The notes: generated by a model from the sequence alone, not told the origin. Counted from the stretch's first letter, positions 23,513 to 37,800 are shown. The stretch is DNA of 64,000 nt from Scolanthus callimorphus (GCA_033964015.1 CM066916.1:31885404-31949403); one strand, 5' to 3'. Program-made: numbers and translations.

Positions 23513-24223
23513 CAATGCATACAGTGGTAATGAACAGAATGAAAAGACTTTGACCGAAGTGATAAATGAAGCTACGGGCCGTGATGAACACGCTTTCCAA
23601 CTTCCGTTGTTACGTTCGGGAAAGCTGTTAATTTCTACACTTGAAACATTTCTGTTGCCATTAACTTGTCCGTTTTTACCACTTCCCTCCACTTAATGTT
23701 CACTTCCTTTGAGTAATATCACATACCATGCAATGAATTCAGGAAGGTTCGAGCGAGAACCAAAAACCTTTCTTCCGGACAAAACAGTTCAAAATTATTT
23801 TAATTCCCGCAAGGGCCAAACAAATAATCGAGAGTATTTTCAACGTTAGGGGTTTCAATCCTTTTCAAAAACAGTTGGAACTGTAATATAAATAGTTTGC
23901 TGACTTTTGAGGTGATGACCATCCAGCCGTAACGTCTGAGAGATGGGAAATTAATAGCGGAGCTCCTGCGCGGGCCGAAGGCCCGCGCAAGCGGAGCACC
24001 ATACCTAAGGAAAAAACGTATAGTATACTATCGACTTGATTTAACGTCACGGGCATTTTGGATCATTTTGATGACGTCATTGATGACGTAAGGGCACGTG
24101 ACTTTGGTGTAGAGCTCCTCTTATGGTCTTTGAAACTTTGTCCAAGTTTCGCTTCTATAGAAGCTTCCCTTCGGGAGATATGATTTTTTCTTTATTTTTC
24201 TGGTATTAAACCTATAGCGTACG

Positions 24224-24265
24224 CCGTCCGTCCGTCCGTCCGTCCGTCGTCCGTCGTCCGTCCGT
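24224..24265. repeat. GTCC microsatellite
   Basis: Run of CCGT units with two one-base slips. Confidence 0.9.
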
Positions 24266-24389
24266 GTACACATGGGAACCCTGTGGTATGCAAAGAAAAA
24301 ATTATATCTCCTCAAGGGAACATGCTAAGACAGCCATACTTGGGATATTTTGTCTATGCCACAAGGGGGGTGCTGTATCACGGACACGT

Positions 24390-25360
24390 GATGTGACGTC
24401 ATCGATGACGTCATCTATGCTTGAAAAATCAATATCTCGTGAAGGGAAGACTCTAAAACAACCAAACTTGAGTAGTGTAGTCTAGGCCACCAGATGAGCG
24501 AAATGAGTTGGTCACGTGATATGACGTCATCGATGACGTCATCTATGCTTGAAAATCAATATCTCGTGAAGGGAAGACTCTAAGACAACAAAACTTGGGT
24601 AGTGTAGTCTAGGCCACCAGCTGAGCAAAATTAGGTGGTCACGTGATATGACGTCATCGATGACGTCATCTATGCTTGAAAAATCAATATCTCGTGAAGG
24701 GAAGACTCTAAAACAACCAAACTTGGGTAGTGTAGTCTAGGCCACCAGATGAGCGAAATGAGTTGGTCACGTGATATGACGTCATCGATGACGTCATCTA
24801 TGCTTGAAAAATCAATATCTCGTGAAGGGAAGACTCTAAGACAACAAAACTTGGGTAGTGTAGTCTAGGCCACCAGATGAGCGAAATGAGGTGGTCACGT
24901 GATATGACGTCATCGATGACGTCATCTATGCTTGAAAAATCAATATCTCGTGAAGGGAAGACTCTAAGACAACAAAACTTGGGTAGTGTAGTCTAGGCCA
25001 CCAGATGAGCGAAATGAAGTGGTCACGTGATATGACGTCATCGATGACGTCATCTACACTTGAAAAATGAATATCTCATGAAAGGAAGACTCTAAACCAA
25101 CCAAACTTTGGTAATGTAATCCAGGTCACCAGATGAGCGAAATGAAGTGGTCACGTGATGTGACGTCATCGATGACGTCATCTATGCTTGAAAAATCAAT
25201 ATCTCGTGAAGGGAAGACTCTAAAACAACCAAACTTTGGTAGTGTAGTCTAGGTCACTAGATGAGCGAAATGAAGTGGTCACGTGATATGACGCCATCGA
25301 TGACGTCATTTATGCTTGAAAAATTTATATCACGTGAAGGGAAGACTCTAAAGCAACCAT
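24390..25360 (+). repeat. Eight-copy ~128-bp satellite with CRE pairs and E-boxes
   Basis: Each unit carries the 20-bp palindrome TGACGTCATCGATGACGTCA (two CRE/ATF octamers around ATCGAT) next to GGTCACGTGA (an E-box core). These are followed by AATATCTCGTGAAGGGAAGA and GTGTAGTCTAGG. One unit has a CRE base changed (TGACGCCA, near 25290). Whether it works as an enhancer is unknown. Confidence 0.95.
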
Positions 25361-25971
25361 GTAAACCATGTACACATGGGAATCCCTTTCATTCACACAG
25401 AAAATTTTAAAACCAGGAGCTCCGCTTTTAGCCAGTGGCTAAATCTATATATTACAGTAAAACTCCGCAAGTAAGAACCTCGAATTTAAGAACGTTTTAG
25501 GCTAAAATTTCCCTCTTAAACACCCTTTATATAAGAACCTGTTTAGCCAAAATTTGTAATAGGTTCTTAATTTTCAGGCAAAAAAATAGAAAAAATCTTC
25601 AGGACTCACTCTATATTCATTTCTTTTATATACAGCATGTAAGCCCATGATTGGGACTATTCAGTACACTAATTCGTGAACAACTGTAATGATCTTAGAA
25701 ATAAAAGGAAAAATCATGGGATATATACCACTTTACATGCTAAAGTCATAACATGTTTACACCTCATTTCTTTTTCATTCAAACCCCCAAACCACCCGAA
25801 AAATCTCGAGGGAGCACAAAAGCGCGCGGCGGCCATGTTGGTGTACAAAACAAAAGCAAATGAACTTTCTTTTGTTTGAGTACACCAACATGGCGGGCAA
25901 TATGCAAGCCAAGAAATAGGGAACGTTTTGCGGGTCCGATAATTTCGGGCATTCGAGAAACGGGCTCCTAA

Positions 25972-26175
25972 AGGGCCGATCATTTAACTTTTGAGGGGGG
26001 GGGGAGGGGGGAGGGGGGGCTTTTTTGAAAAAAATTCCTGCACAGCAAAATGGTGACTAAAACCCTTCTTTTTTATTGAAAAAAAATTCTCACCGCTTAA
26101 CAGAGGTAGAAAAAAATCTTGCACCGACAAAAAAGCCCCCCCCCCCCCCCCCTCAAAAGTTAAATGGTCGGCCCC
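25972..26175. mobile_element. About 200-bp MITE with GGGCCGATCATTTAACTTTTG ends
   Basis: Left end GGGCCGATCATTTAACTTTT then a G-rich tract. The right end is the complement (CCCC..CTCAAAAGTTAAATGGTCGG). The interior is AT-rich with AAAAAATTC blocks. Confidence 0.75.
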
Positions 26176-26950
26176 TAATGTGCGCTAATATCCTGACTTT
26201 ATTTACAAAGCAATTTAAGTCAAGCGTCTTAAGGTACAGATCGAAGACTAGACATTTTATCCACTTGTATTTTTCGAAACCCCTGATAAATGTTCCTCCG
26301 TGATTCAACCACCAGAGCTGTGCCATGGCTGTAGCTAGAACTTTTTGTCTATGGTGCAAGCCTTGTTTGACCCCTAGAAAATAGAGGACTATTTTGGTCC
26401 TCTTTTTTTTCAAGGTCGCAAACAGATTCTTCCCCTCATGTCCACACTAAAAATTGATCAAACGAAAAGCTTTACTTTTCTCTATGAAGTTCAGCTTTGC
26501 TGAATGACAAAGTAAAAAGTCGAGGGATGGAATATTCTATACTTTGCAATTCAAAGAAAATAAAAATAGAAAAATAATCAGTCTGAAGTATTCTCTAGAC
26601 AATGCAATAATGGACCTAATAATGTCAGTACTGGCCACTGGCACTCTCACAAAACGTATTCGGCCCACAAAAGCAAACTGTTCCCAAACGAGGAGACGGA
26701 ATATTAGCAAAGTTTTCCGTCAACAAAAGTGACACGAGGCCGAATATCTGGAGGCCTTTTCGGAAGTTGTTCCTTACCATTCGTGCCCGCAAAAACTTAA
26801 AGAAGACATTTTAAAATAAATACAAACAAACGACTCGCACACAAGCAGGGAATTTCACCCGGGGAAGATGCTACCTTGGATGTTGTCTAATTTATCGTCT
26901 TGTCAACAAGTTCTCTCTGTCTCTTTCTTGAAGGTTTGCCGCCGTGTTAT

Positions 26951-27382
26951 AGTCCGGTCAAATTAGCCCGAAAAAACCCCGAACCTGGAAAAAATTGCAA
27001 CATGGGAAATTTTTGGTACTTATTGTTAAAAACATATGTAGGAATAACATATCCAAATTTCGTAGAAATCCGGCCGGGGGAAGTTGGTTATATTTTTGGT
27101 TTTACCGGCGACGTCAAGGGCGCCTTTTGTTTTCGGCGGCACTTACACACTGAAAACACAGAAACAGGGAGAATGTTTATGGACTGTACAGATGAAACCG
27201 GAAACACCGAAAACAACGGGCTTTCCTTCGTGCAGACGGAAAACCCCAAATTTAACCAACTTCCCCCGAACAGTTTTTTACAAAATTTGGACACGTATTT
27301 TTCACATATGTTCCTGAGAATTTGCTGTATAAAAATCCCATGTTGCAATTTTTTCCAGGTTAAACGCTAAATTGACCGGACT
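26951..27382. mobile_element. 432-bp MITE with long TIRs (AGTCCGGTCAA)
   Basis: AGTCCGGTCAAATTAG..CCTGGAAAAAATTGCAACAT at the left is inverted against ATGTTGCAATTTTTTCCAGG..TAAATTGACCGGACT at the right, about 65 bp of arm. A 156-codon open frame across it is fortuitous. Confidence 0.8.
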
Positions 27383-27515
27383 ATTAGAGCCCTAAACGAA
27401 CCAACCTTCCTAAATTGTATTGCAGATCAAGGTTACCCCTAAAAGAGACCAAATTAAACCCGTAATTTTAACCCCTAAAAGCTAAGACGATCATCCCCGA
27501 CCAAAATATGGGAGT

Positions 27516-27516
<1 letters not shown>

Positions 27517-27551
<35 letters not shown>

Positions 27552-27555
27552 GGGG
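27517..27555. repeat. 33-base C run followed by six G
   Basis: Mononucleotide tract of 33 C then GGGGGG. It is a likely sequencing and assembly weak point. Confidence 0.95.
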
Positions 27556-28854
27556 AATTGCATTTCCCTAGCCGTTCGGAAACGTACGTTAATGGTTGTT
27601 AAAGACTGATGTGCAATTGAAAATTCAACATGAAAATAGAAATACAAGTCAATTCACTTCTCTAGTGAATTAGGTTTTCAGAACTCAGAATTTTGCTTAA
27701 TTTTGAGAGTCTTTTATTAGAGGAAAAATGTTTCAAACTTCCTGGGTGAGTTGACTGCTTCAGATCCCCTAGAGCGTTACGTGTGACGTCATGAACTTTT
27801 CTAGATTAAGTTCTCTACTTCGCAAATATAATTAATAGCTGTTATTTTCATTGTTGTGTTGATAAAGGGATGAATGATATGGAACGCACTCATGGTTTCG
27901 TCATAAACCTGGTGGTGCTATCAGTTCAAGTTAAAATAGCTAAGCTGAAATCTGGTAACTGGTCTGAAAAGCACAGTTTCACAGAGTCCATAGCTTCAAA
28001 GTTAGGATTAAGATGACGTCATATGAACACAAGGAATTGTTAACTGAGCAGCTATATCTAAAATCTACCTCAGGGCGCCAGACAGCTAGCGGAAATAATT
28101 CCGCGTACTTTAACTAGCAAAAATAGAAAGATTGTAATTATAAATTAGAAATATTGTATCTATATTCGCCGCTTATCCGGGCGTATTCTATTTGTGGTGC
28201 CCTCTTGTGGGTAAAAGAATGCCAGAAATTTCTTATGACGAAGGACCACCATATATCATGCCACAGAAACTCAACCAATCAAAACGCAAGAAAAAGCCGT
28301 TGTAATTCTGCAATATTCTTAGCCGAAGACACTAACCAGCTAAATGTTTGCTTTCATATATCTTTAATTCGCATTTTTACGTGATTGCACATGAAATTAT
28401 CCGATTTTCAACCCCCGGATTTCGAATTCTTGTAATTGGTCAACTAGAAACTCGTAGAAACCAGAAGCTGGACGTTTTTGCCGAATAAATACAAGTTCTT
28501 GCTGCTTATTCTTGCATGTAATAATTTTTAACATTTCGTTAGTAGTACTTGCAAAAGAAACATCCACTTTACAGTCGTTCCCATGCACAACAGATGTTTT
28601 TATTTCTTCTCAAATGTACAGATTAATCAGTATGGTTTGACTAGTAAATCTCTTGACAAGTCCGTGTACAATATTCAACATTTCGTGGGTCTTGCGTGTT
28701 ATAGTCACTCATTCCTTGGGGTTTACAATGTGCAAGACAACGACTCAAAATGCCATTTCAGATCAAATACTATCTCTACACTGAGTTTTAATTCATAATA
28801 ATCTACATTCTTACATTTTAAATAGACTTCTCATAATTTCTCGATTGTGCTTTG
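27556..28854. other. Gene-free stretch downstream of the DD3-3-like gene
   Basis: AT-rich, no gene seen. On the minus strand it is downstream of the DD3-3-like stop codon. An AATAAA at 28604-28599 is a candidate poly(A) signal about 250 nt after the stop. Confidence 0.5.
28599..28604 (-). terminator. Candidate poly(A) signal of the DD3-3-like gene
   Basis: AATAAA on the minus strand about 250 nt after the stop codon. Single hexamer, weak evidence. Confidence 0.35.
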
Positions 28855-31800
28855 CTATTTGACATTGAGCCATCCCTTTTGGCTTCGGTTAGTGAAGTTG
28901 TTGTTCCTACTACACACATAGTAATGGCTGCCCTTTGAAAACTGTAACACCATTCCACGGTAAGACGCTGGCGCGTTATTCAACTGGTTGTTCACGGCTG
29001 ATTTCTTTTCTGCACTTTGTTCCTTGCATCCAACTGCTCCGTTATCCTTGAGGCAAGAGTAATAACCGGCGCTAGCCATGCTCACTGCTACGTCAGCGCC
29101 TGTTGGTTTCTTGAACACATGGCTTGTCCAAACGACCTTGGCATTTTTGAACATCTTAGAGGTTTCAAAGGGAACAGGGTAATTTTCAGATGGATCTAAA
29201 GTTTCTACCATGTTATGGCGATCAGTACCTGAAAGATAACATTTTTGTGAAAATAAATATATTTTTCGCATCACGTTATCAGAGCGGAAATATCACTGAT
29301 GATCCGTCTTCTGCATAATTTTATTCGGCTGTATTTATTTCTCAAACTTTTCTTGTGAAAAGCATTTACTCTGCCTTTCCCAAGCAATCTGCACAAACCT
29401 GGTTTTTGTGCTGATCAAATATCATCTCTCCCTAAGTTAATATGTAACGATCATAACATGCGTGACCTCCAAATTTAATCAAAACTTGGAATTTTGTATT
29501 GAGTGAGTCCCGTCCCAATAACGTTTGTTTTACAAACTTACAAACTGTTAATAATTTATATAAGAACTATTTTAAGGGTCATGCGAGAGCGCGGAAATGA
29601 CCAAAAATGAAATGTGTAACTTCGCCATATGTCAATATATAAGCTCAAGATTCCGTATACGAGGAGTTCTATGACCAAAAGCATAATTCCAATTTTTTAA
29701 GAAATTTGAAGAATCTAAATTTGAGATATGATTGAACAGAGTTGGCATAATTCCTGATCAAAGTACTAATGCTCCCATAAAATGACAGTACAGAAACCAA
29801 CTTTTAAAACCTAATAACTAAAAGACGGACCATTTTGATATTTTGTTTTTCATCACAAAGTCTCTGTGCAAACATTTAAGCTTATCTGAGTTAACCTGAA
29901 TACATGTATCTTAGTATAATTTGTGTTTCTGTTTTTGATTTCCAATTTTTCACTTAAAAAAATGAAAATATACAAGAAAAAAGTGTTTTTACGAACTTCA
30001 GTTGAACAAGAAAACAAAAAACCATAAGTGAAAATCAAAATATAACACAAGACGTGTATTTTAGTTTATTTTGTTTTCAATTTTCAAATTTCAATTTTCA
30101 AATAAAATGGAAAAAAATCCTAAAAATAAATTTATTTGTCCCGTAATTCATTATATTGTTTTCATTGTTCATTTTTGAAATTTAAAATTTAAGCAGAAAA
30201 AATAAAAAGTTACATTCCTTAAAATAGACATGAGATGAGCAAGAGAGAAATGTGGGGGAGGGGTGAGGGAGAGACGCTTGTTGTCAAGTGTTCCGTGCTC
30301 CTGTTGATAGCTCCTATCAACTACTAGTTTTTTTTCTGTTTTCTCTGTCGAAAGCATCCGATCAGTTTCTTCTCAGATGACAGAGACTTGGATTAATGAG
30401 TAGGATAATTCATACCGATAGCTTCTTTTTCAGACATTTTTAGAAATCACTGCGCATTCGGACTGCAGTCGCCGCGCCGACGACTGCAAGTTCCTCCTCC
30501 AGCTTCCCAACATAATTTGCCCCTCTTCGTCTCGGGTTCTTTACGAAACTGCTGCTTGAGATATCCTTGTCAGAGACTGATGCCTTGAAAGCTTCATGTC
30601 ATATATCATGACGGCATATATATGTACCCTGAGAGAATGAGCATTGACTACAGTGGGAAGACTCGCCTTACTCTGATAGTCAACTTGAAACCCATAACCC
30701 GAAGGGTGTAGTACCCTGCGATCCGTTAGCCTAAAAGCAGTAAGAGAGGAGGCCGAAACCACTCGCAGGGTAACCAAGGTGTGTAAGTGCTGCTAGAAAG
30801 GAAGAAAATAAATGCCCAATACCCTCTTTCTCTACGTACAGTGCATACTTAAAACCTCTATAAGCCAACTTATAGGTAGGTTAGGAGCACATTACTTTAT
30901 GTCAATTTCTTCCCGTGAAAGGTATTTCCTAACTATACTGAGTGGGTGATTGCACAAAGCCACAACAGACGTGAGAAGAAGCTATCGGTATAAACTGCAC
31001 AAACTCTCCTACTCATTAATCCAAGTCTCTGTGATCTGGAGAAGAAGCTGATCGGATGCTTTCGACAGAAAAAGCGGGAAAAAACTAGTATTTGATAGGA
31101 GCTATCACCAGAGCACGGAACACGCGACAACAAGCATCTGTCCCTCCCCCTCACATTTCTCTCTTGCACGTCTCAATCTAATTTAGGAAATGTAACTTTT
31201 ATTTTTTCTGCTTGAATTTGAAATCTAAAAAAATGAAGAATGAAAACAATATTATGAATTATGGGACAAATAAAATTGATTTTTTTAGGATTTTTTCAAT
31301 TTTATTTGAAAATCAAAATTTGAAAATTGAAAAACGAAATACACTAAAATACACGTCTTGTATTATGTTTTGTTTTTAACTTATGGTTTTTTGTTTTCTT
31401 GTTCAACTGAAATTCGTAAAAACACTTTTTTCTCGTATATTTTCATTTTTTTAAGTGAAAAATTGAAAATCAAAAACAGAAAAACAAATTGTACTAAGAT
31501 ACATGTATTAACCTGACCTTACTATTTGAAATTTAGTGATTTTAGCAGGTCATTTTCCTCTGTCGGCTCATTGGATTGTACAGATTTCTTTGTATAGTAA
31601 TTCTGATCCCAAAGCTCAATTTGTACCTTAATTTCTGATCCGTGATCCGTACGTGAAAGAACTAGTGATCCCAGTCCTGCCCCTTTGACCCTTGAGCCCA
31701 TATACCATGTCACGAGCCTGTCTTTTGCAATAGGTCTCCTCGCTAAACGTGTATTTACTCTTTTTTATTATCTGGGAAACGCCTTAGAAGGGGAGTATGT

Positions 31801-34800
31801 GCATAATCCACTAAAAATCGTTTGAACTGCCTTCGTACTTGCATAGCAGGAATAAAAACGAGACGCTTTCACGGGTTGTTCTACGTTTGCCACAAATTCA
31901 TCGTCTGCCCCTGAAGGGTATGTCACACGAGGCAATTTTTCTTGCTACTCGCAACGCAACGATGACGAATTAAAAAACATTGCGAGTTACCGCGGGATGT
32001 CACACACTCGCAATAAGTACTTTTCCAAGTACTCATATCAAGATAGTTCCCTTGAAAAAGTTTCGACTTTCTTCAACTTCCTTATAAGGAAATATCTGCA
32101 AACTGTATTTGTTTTTTCACTATTTTTATTGACCTAGAAAGCTTAAAACTCAACCAGAACTCAGACACACTCGAGAAAAGATGTTATGTACATTTTCCAC
32201 TGTTTTTCACGGTCATGAGCCTGTAAACAAGGAAGACAAGACACCACAGGAAACCCGCTCGATCACTAAAAAGACGACACTGTTATCTTGATATGTTTTC
32301 AAAAGCAAACACTATGCGCTGATTGGCTAATAAGAAGAAAACACTGCCTCATGTCACACGCAGCAATTTTGCTCGCAATGTTGCGAAAAGTAGAAATCAA
32401 ATCTGCAACAACAATGGGGGGGGGGGGGGGGTTCTGGGGATGGCAAGGACAAAATGAGTCCGACTTCCATGAACTCCACACAAGGTCTAATCATTTATGC
32501 ACAGGATATTACAGAGGGGGGCCTTGCATTACGTCCTCCTTCAAAGACAGATACGGGCAATATTTATACAGACCTCGGTCATGCGTGGTCTGAGTATCAC
32601 AATAAAAATCCTCATTGTTGGTGCTCAACCAACTCCTGTGATTCGAACTCCTGTGATTCGAACACAACGTCAATAGGTGATGAGGCTCCTGGAATGGACA
32701 ACCAATAGCTGAAGGATAACAATAAATACCTGCGGTGCCTTCGCCGGCGTCTCCTGCCTGCCCATCGCCTGCTGGGTTCCCGTTGTTATGAGTGTTGGAG
32801 CCTGTGCGAGAGAGACGGCGGAAACTGTCAATGGCACTCGATGATACTACTTGGCCTGTAGTGCTTATTTATGATAACTATTTAACCATTATCCTGCGAA
32901 ATTGCGTCTGATACTTAGCCGACGAGGGACGCAGTCCCGAGTTAGCTAATATTCTGCATAATAGAGCAGGTTAATGGTTCTATTATTCAGTACATTGATA
33001 GCATTGCGTATTTTTTATGAGCTCAAAACATCAAATTTCGCTCGGATGACATTCTCGAACCCAGAGCTCCCCGGCTCGTCTCCTCGCGGGGGAGGCTCTG
33101 GTGACAGCCACTGACGCATGCGCGAGATTTAATACAGAGCCGTTGAGAGAAAAATCTTTCTGCGCATGCACCAACGTTCAAAACCAGCCAATCAGCAACG
33201 GTCCTCAAATGGATGTCACCAGAGCCTCCCCTGTGAGGAGCGAGCCGGGGAGGCTCTGGTGACAGCCACTGACGCATGCGCGAGATTTTATAAAGAGCCG
33301 TTGAGAGAAGGATCTTTCTGCGCATGCACCAACGTTCAAAACCAGCAAATCAGCAAAGGTCCTCAAATGGATGTCACCAGAGCCTCCACTGCGAGGCGAG
33401 AACGAGCCGGGGAGCCCTGGGTACGAGAATGCCTCGCAGGGGAGGCTCTGGTGACAGCCATTGACGCATGCGCGAGATTTGATACAGAGCCGTTGAGAGG
33501 AAGAACTTCTGCGCATGCCCCAACTTTCAAAATTAGCCAATCAGTGAAGGCTCGCAAATGGTCGCCATCAAAGCCTCCCCACCGTTTGACTGTAGTGAAA
33601 CCCATCGCAAAGTGATTCAACATTTTCAATATTTATTCAAAAATTTCTTCATGAACAACCTCTCAGAACCCGACGGCGAAACTCGGTAGATAGTTTTGGA
33701 TGCATATTCGGCGATATTTTTGAACACTGTTCAATGTATGTTTATCGTTTTATAATCACAAAAAAACATTTCGAGAAAAGTTTAATCACGCTGAACCATC
33801 AATAACGTTGAGCCTTAAAAATCAAGGTTTCCGTGGTGTAAAATGATTCAAATCTTCACTAGTGCTATCTTCTAGCCATCGCTTTCAACTGATTTGAAAA
33901 TTACGGGTATCTACTGATCATCGCTGAAAATTTTGCGCTTAGAAGAACAAGGAAAAGTAGAATGGGAATGTTGAAGCCTAATGCTAAAGATGTTAACTGG
34001 TTCAACATCTTTCTCACAAAATAAATAATCTTCTACCAACCTGTCCACTGTATGTGTACTCCGTCTGTTGTCTTTATGTTCATTCTGTTCGGGATAAAGT
34101 CGTACTCTACAGCAGGGTACGTCTGGACAATATTCCCTCTCTTTCCGCGGACATTAAGATTATAAATGTTGATCTTCTCGGGCACATCGCCGGCTTTGCT
34201 AGTTCGTGGCATCAACTTGAATATGTGGCTTCTGTCCTGGAATGTCCGACCAAACTGAGCGGTGTTGATAGCAAGACGGAGACCTTGGCTATTGGCGCCC
34301 ACATCAACGACGGGGTTTTGTTGAACGGGAGAAATCTTCATGGCATTTCTGTATCCAAAAAGTAAAATTTAACAGTGAATTTTTAGTCTGCACAGCAAGG
34401 GTGTCTGTGGGGTTGTAGGGTCCGAGAAGAAATATAGGGCGAGGAAAACTTTCGTCAAAAAAATTACATTTCACAATTTGGGGAAGGTATAGTCTATACC
34501 TTGTTGGTATTTATAGGTTTGGCATCTTATAATGAGAGCGGACTTCAGATGAAACCAAAGTAAATACAGATGGTCATAGCCAATCAAAAAATTTAATTGT
34601 CAAACGAAAAGACTTGAGCAAAGCACTTGACATATGTTTGTGACCAACAGGAGTGCAAAGTAAATACAAAACAAAGAAAGTGACGGCCTTACTTTAAAAT
34701 CAACACTCGTATGAAGTTTGCTCTATCATCTGACAACTTACAGGTTCTGGTTGGAGGTAGAATCAGTTTTCCACGGATCATAATCATCGGTGGAGATGTT

Positions 34801-37800
34801 GTATCTAAACAGAAAGGAATGACTCTTTAGCAAACCAAAGCTCCCCATCAATATGTAGAGTATATCATAAAGGGGTACCCAAATAGCACAGGTTCCCACA
34901 CTTTGCAAAACGCCAAATTCCAGAACTTTTTAAGGAATCTGGATGGATCTCATAACCCTGTTCACTTTCCATGACGTTTATTTTACTGTGCGACTATGAT
35001 CCGGCCGGCCATCCTGTAAAAAAAAATTGTCATTCAGAGATTCAGACCATCTTAAGGAAATTTAATACCTGCAATACATTTGGCGATGAGTAATTAAGTA
35101 AGTAAGAATTCAAGAAAGTCAAGATCCGTTGTTCTGTACTCGCTTTCTGATTGGTTAACTTCTTACAAAATGGCCCGGTTGACGTAGTCGCACAGTAATG
35201 GTCACTTCTATCTCTGCAAGAGAAAGTAAGAGAGAAGTTTCCCTTGATGAAAATAAATGTAACTGTTTTATTACACTGTAACAGTGGGCAGACATGCACA
35301 GGAGCAAAACACTATTTGACAGTTGGTGCTGGACTGCGGATAACCACAGAATTAAGGCAGTAAGAGCACAATACCTGATTCTTGCAATACATCGGTAGGT
35401 TTTGCCAGATGGGAAATTGGGCAAAGTCCAAGTGTAGTTAAGAGGCACACCCTCGCGCCCGTTACCAAGGTGATTAACCCTTGTCCACCCAGCCTGCTGA
35501 CACTCGGGTACCGGCAATTTCACAAGACACTCCTCTGCTGCCTGGCCATGTCGTCTGCCCCAGATATGGTCCTTGCTCTTTTCACAATCAGTCTTACTCT
35601 TGCTGGAGGTTTCCAGGTAGTTATGGAAGTCTGTCCATTTACCGCCATTGTCTGTGCACTCTTTCGGGTTGTTGTATTTTGACCAGTGTTTTATTTTCCC
35701 ATCTCCATACTTCTCAACACATTCCCCTGAAAGATGATAACAGCAAAAGCATTAAGGAGCAGAAGAAGCAATAACATTCACCCTTCTAATAGTCCTGTGA
35801 TGTCTCTTTCCTACTAATGACATCAAATTTGTTCTTTTTAATTTCTGGTCAATTGCAATTAACCAGAAAGAATCAACAGGGGTCGATTTGCGACTGATAA
35901 TACAGCAAAATAATGATAGTTTTGTGGGTAATTCTTACGGTTTGCCTCAAGCTATGTGATTAGAGTTTCTCTTTCTGCAACCAAATTTCTTTTCACAGGC
36001 ACAAAATTGTGACTTATTTATTACTATCTGTTAATTTTGAGACCAGATCGATTTTATGTTAATTAATTAATTAATTTATTTATTTATGAGCAATATTTTA
36101 TGAGGATTATCCAATTCAGCAGAGCTGGTTTAAATGGAGGCCTAAGGGGAAAAAATACCTCTACAATACAATGCAATACAGAATGCAGAAAACAGCCTCA
36201 GTTATACTCAATTACAATACAATACAATTTATTCTTTATTCTGGTCAAAATATCTTACATATTTTGAATAAATCTGAGAAAATTCAATCATAGCGCTACA
36301 TTGCAGGGGCCGAGAGGGGCTGGTAGGGATATAGCCCTACAACATTTCTAGAAATTATCATACATTTCTTGTATTTAGCCCTACCACTTTTGTGATACAT
36401 TCTTCCTTATAAGCCCCTCCACTTGACTGCATGCTCCGCAGCCCTTGCATGTATTTGTAATACAGCCTATTTATTAAGCTGCTCTTATATATTTCTGTAT
36501 TAGTCTTTGGTAGTGTACTAGATGCGTGGCGAAGGTTATAGTTAGACTCCTTACGCTTAGGTAGTAGGGTCACATGCCTAGGGGGGACTCCCCATAAAAA
36601 CAGGCGGAGGTGCTTCTCGGGAAAATTGATTTTAACCCTAAGGGATAGCAAATCGGGTGTGTCAACCGTGAATTTTACCTCTAAGAGATAGCAATTTGGA
36701 TGCGGAAAATCCTAATGTTATTGCGGTACTTAAGAAATTACCATCAGGTTGAAAAATGTCTTCTGTTTTCACTGAATGGTGAGGTCACCTTTGTCGTGAG
36801 ACCCCATAAGGGATACTATAGCAAACTCTTTGAACACCCCTAAGAGATAGCAGCAGTTGGGTGAATTTTATACCCTAAGGGATAGGACGAGCACTCCTGT
36901 CTATGTTTTTGGGGATCCCCCCCCCCCCCCCCCCCGGGTCACATGGGGTGTGCCATGCAGGATTTTATCTTTTGAGAATGTTACAGTTGGAAGTGACATC
37001 TGTCTAGGAAGCACTGAATGGTGTGTAGGGCTGTGTCACACGCGCCATATACAGATAAGGTAGGCCATACATGATTTAGGTATTACAAGGGTATATAGCA
37101 TGGCTTGGTGTAATTTGCATGCCGTCTGCCTGAGGATTACCGGTGTATATAATTTCAGTACCTTTTGCTTTGACATTGAAACTCTCCTTCTTGTAATAAC
37201 TGCACATAGAGGCATTTGTCGTTAGTACAGCTAAGTCCTTCCAATCTGTGGGGTGCCAATATGGGTAATAATCTCTTTCCTCTGGACACTCGTAACCACG
37301 TCGGGTCCCACCAGGGTTCTGACGAGTGTAGATGCTCTGGTCTCCATTTAGTTTCTGGTCTGCAGTAAATAAGCCTGCAGGAAAGAGTATTATATCAATT
37401 GGTAGCTTTCCCTTGGGATGGTACAATGGGAAACCAATACAGCATAGGTGCTTTTTTCACACAATCTATTTTGCCTGATGGCTGGGATATCTGATGCAGA
37501 ACAAGGCTACAATTGTGTGGTTCCAGAAAATTATCCATACCCCCCCCCCCCCCCCCCCCCTACGGAAGGGATTGGAAATTCTGGAGGGGTGAGGGGGAAA
37601 ATTTACCTGATCTTTTCCATACAAATACTGTATTTTTCTTTGGAAATTCCAGAGGGGTGGAGTGGTCACTTTTCAACACCCTTCCGTGGAGGGGGTATGG
37701 ATATTTTTTGGAACCACACATTATGAATTTAACTCAGACAGTGTAATGAGACTATAAGATGTGAGGCCTGCACTGAGGATGGTCAACTTCTGACATCCTA

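Larger units (their letters stand above)
23957..25425. mobile_element. Element with GCGGAGCTCCTG ends holding a CRE-rich satellite
   Basis: Inverted ends GCGGAGCTCCTG (23957-23968) and CAGGAGCTCCGC (25414-25425). The interior has a GTCC microsatellite (about 24224-24265) and an eight-copy satellite (24390-25360). No coding frame. The boundaries rest on the short inverted ends and no target duplication was identified. Confidence 0.5.

Noticed and set aside
24390..25360. CRISPR-like array
   Set aside because: Units are whole ~128-bp tandem repeats without unique spacers, in a eukaryotic context.
26900..27370. 156-codon open frame
   Set aside because: It lies almost wholly inside a MITE with long inverted ends (26951-27382) and has no recognisable domain.
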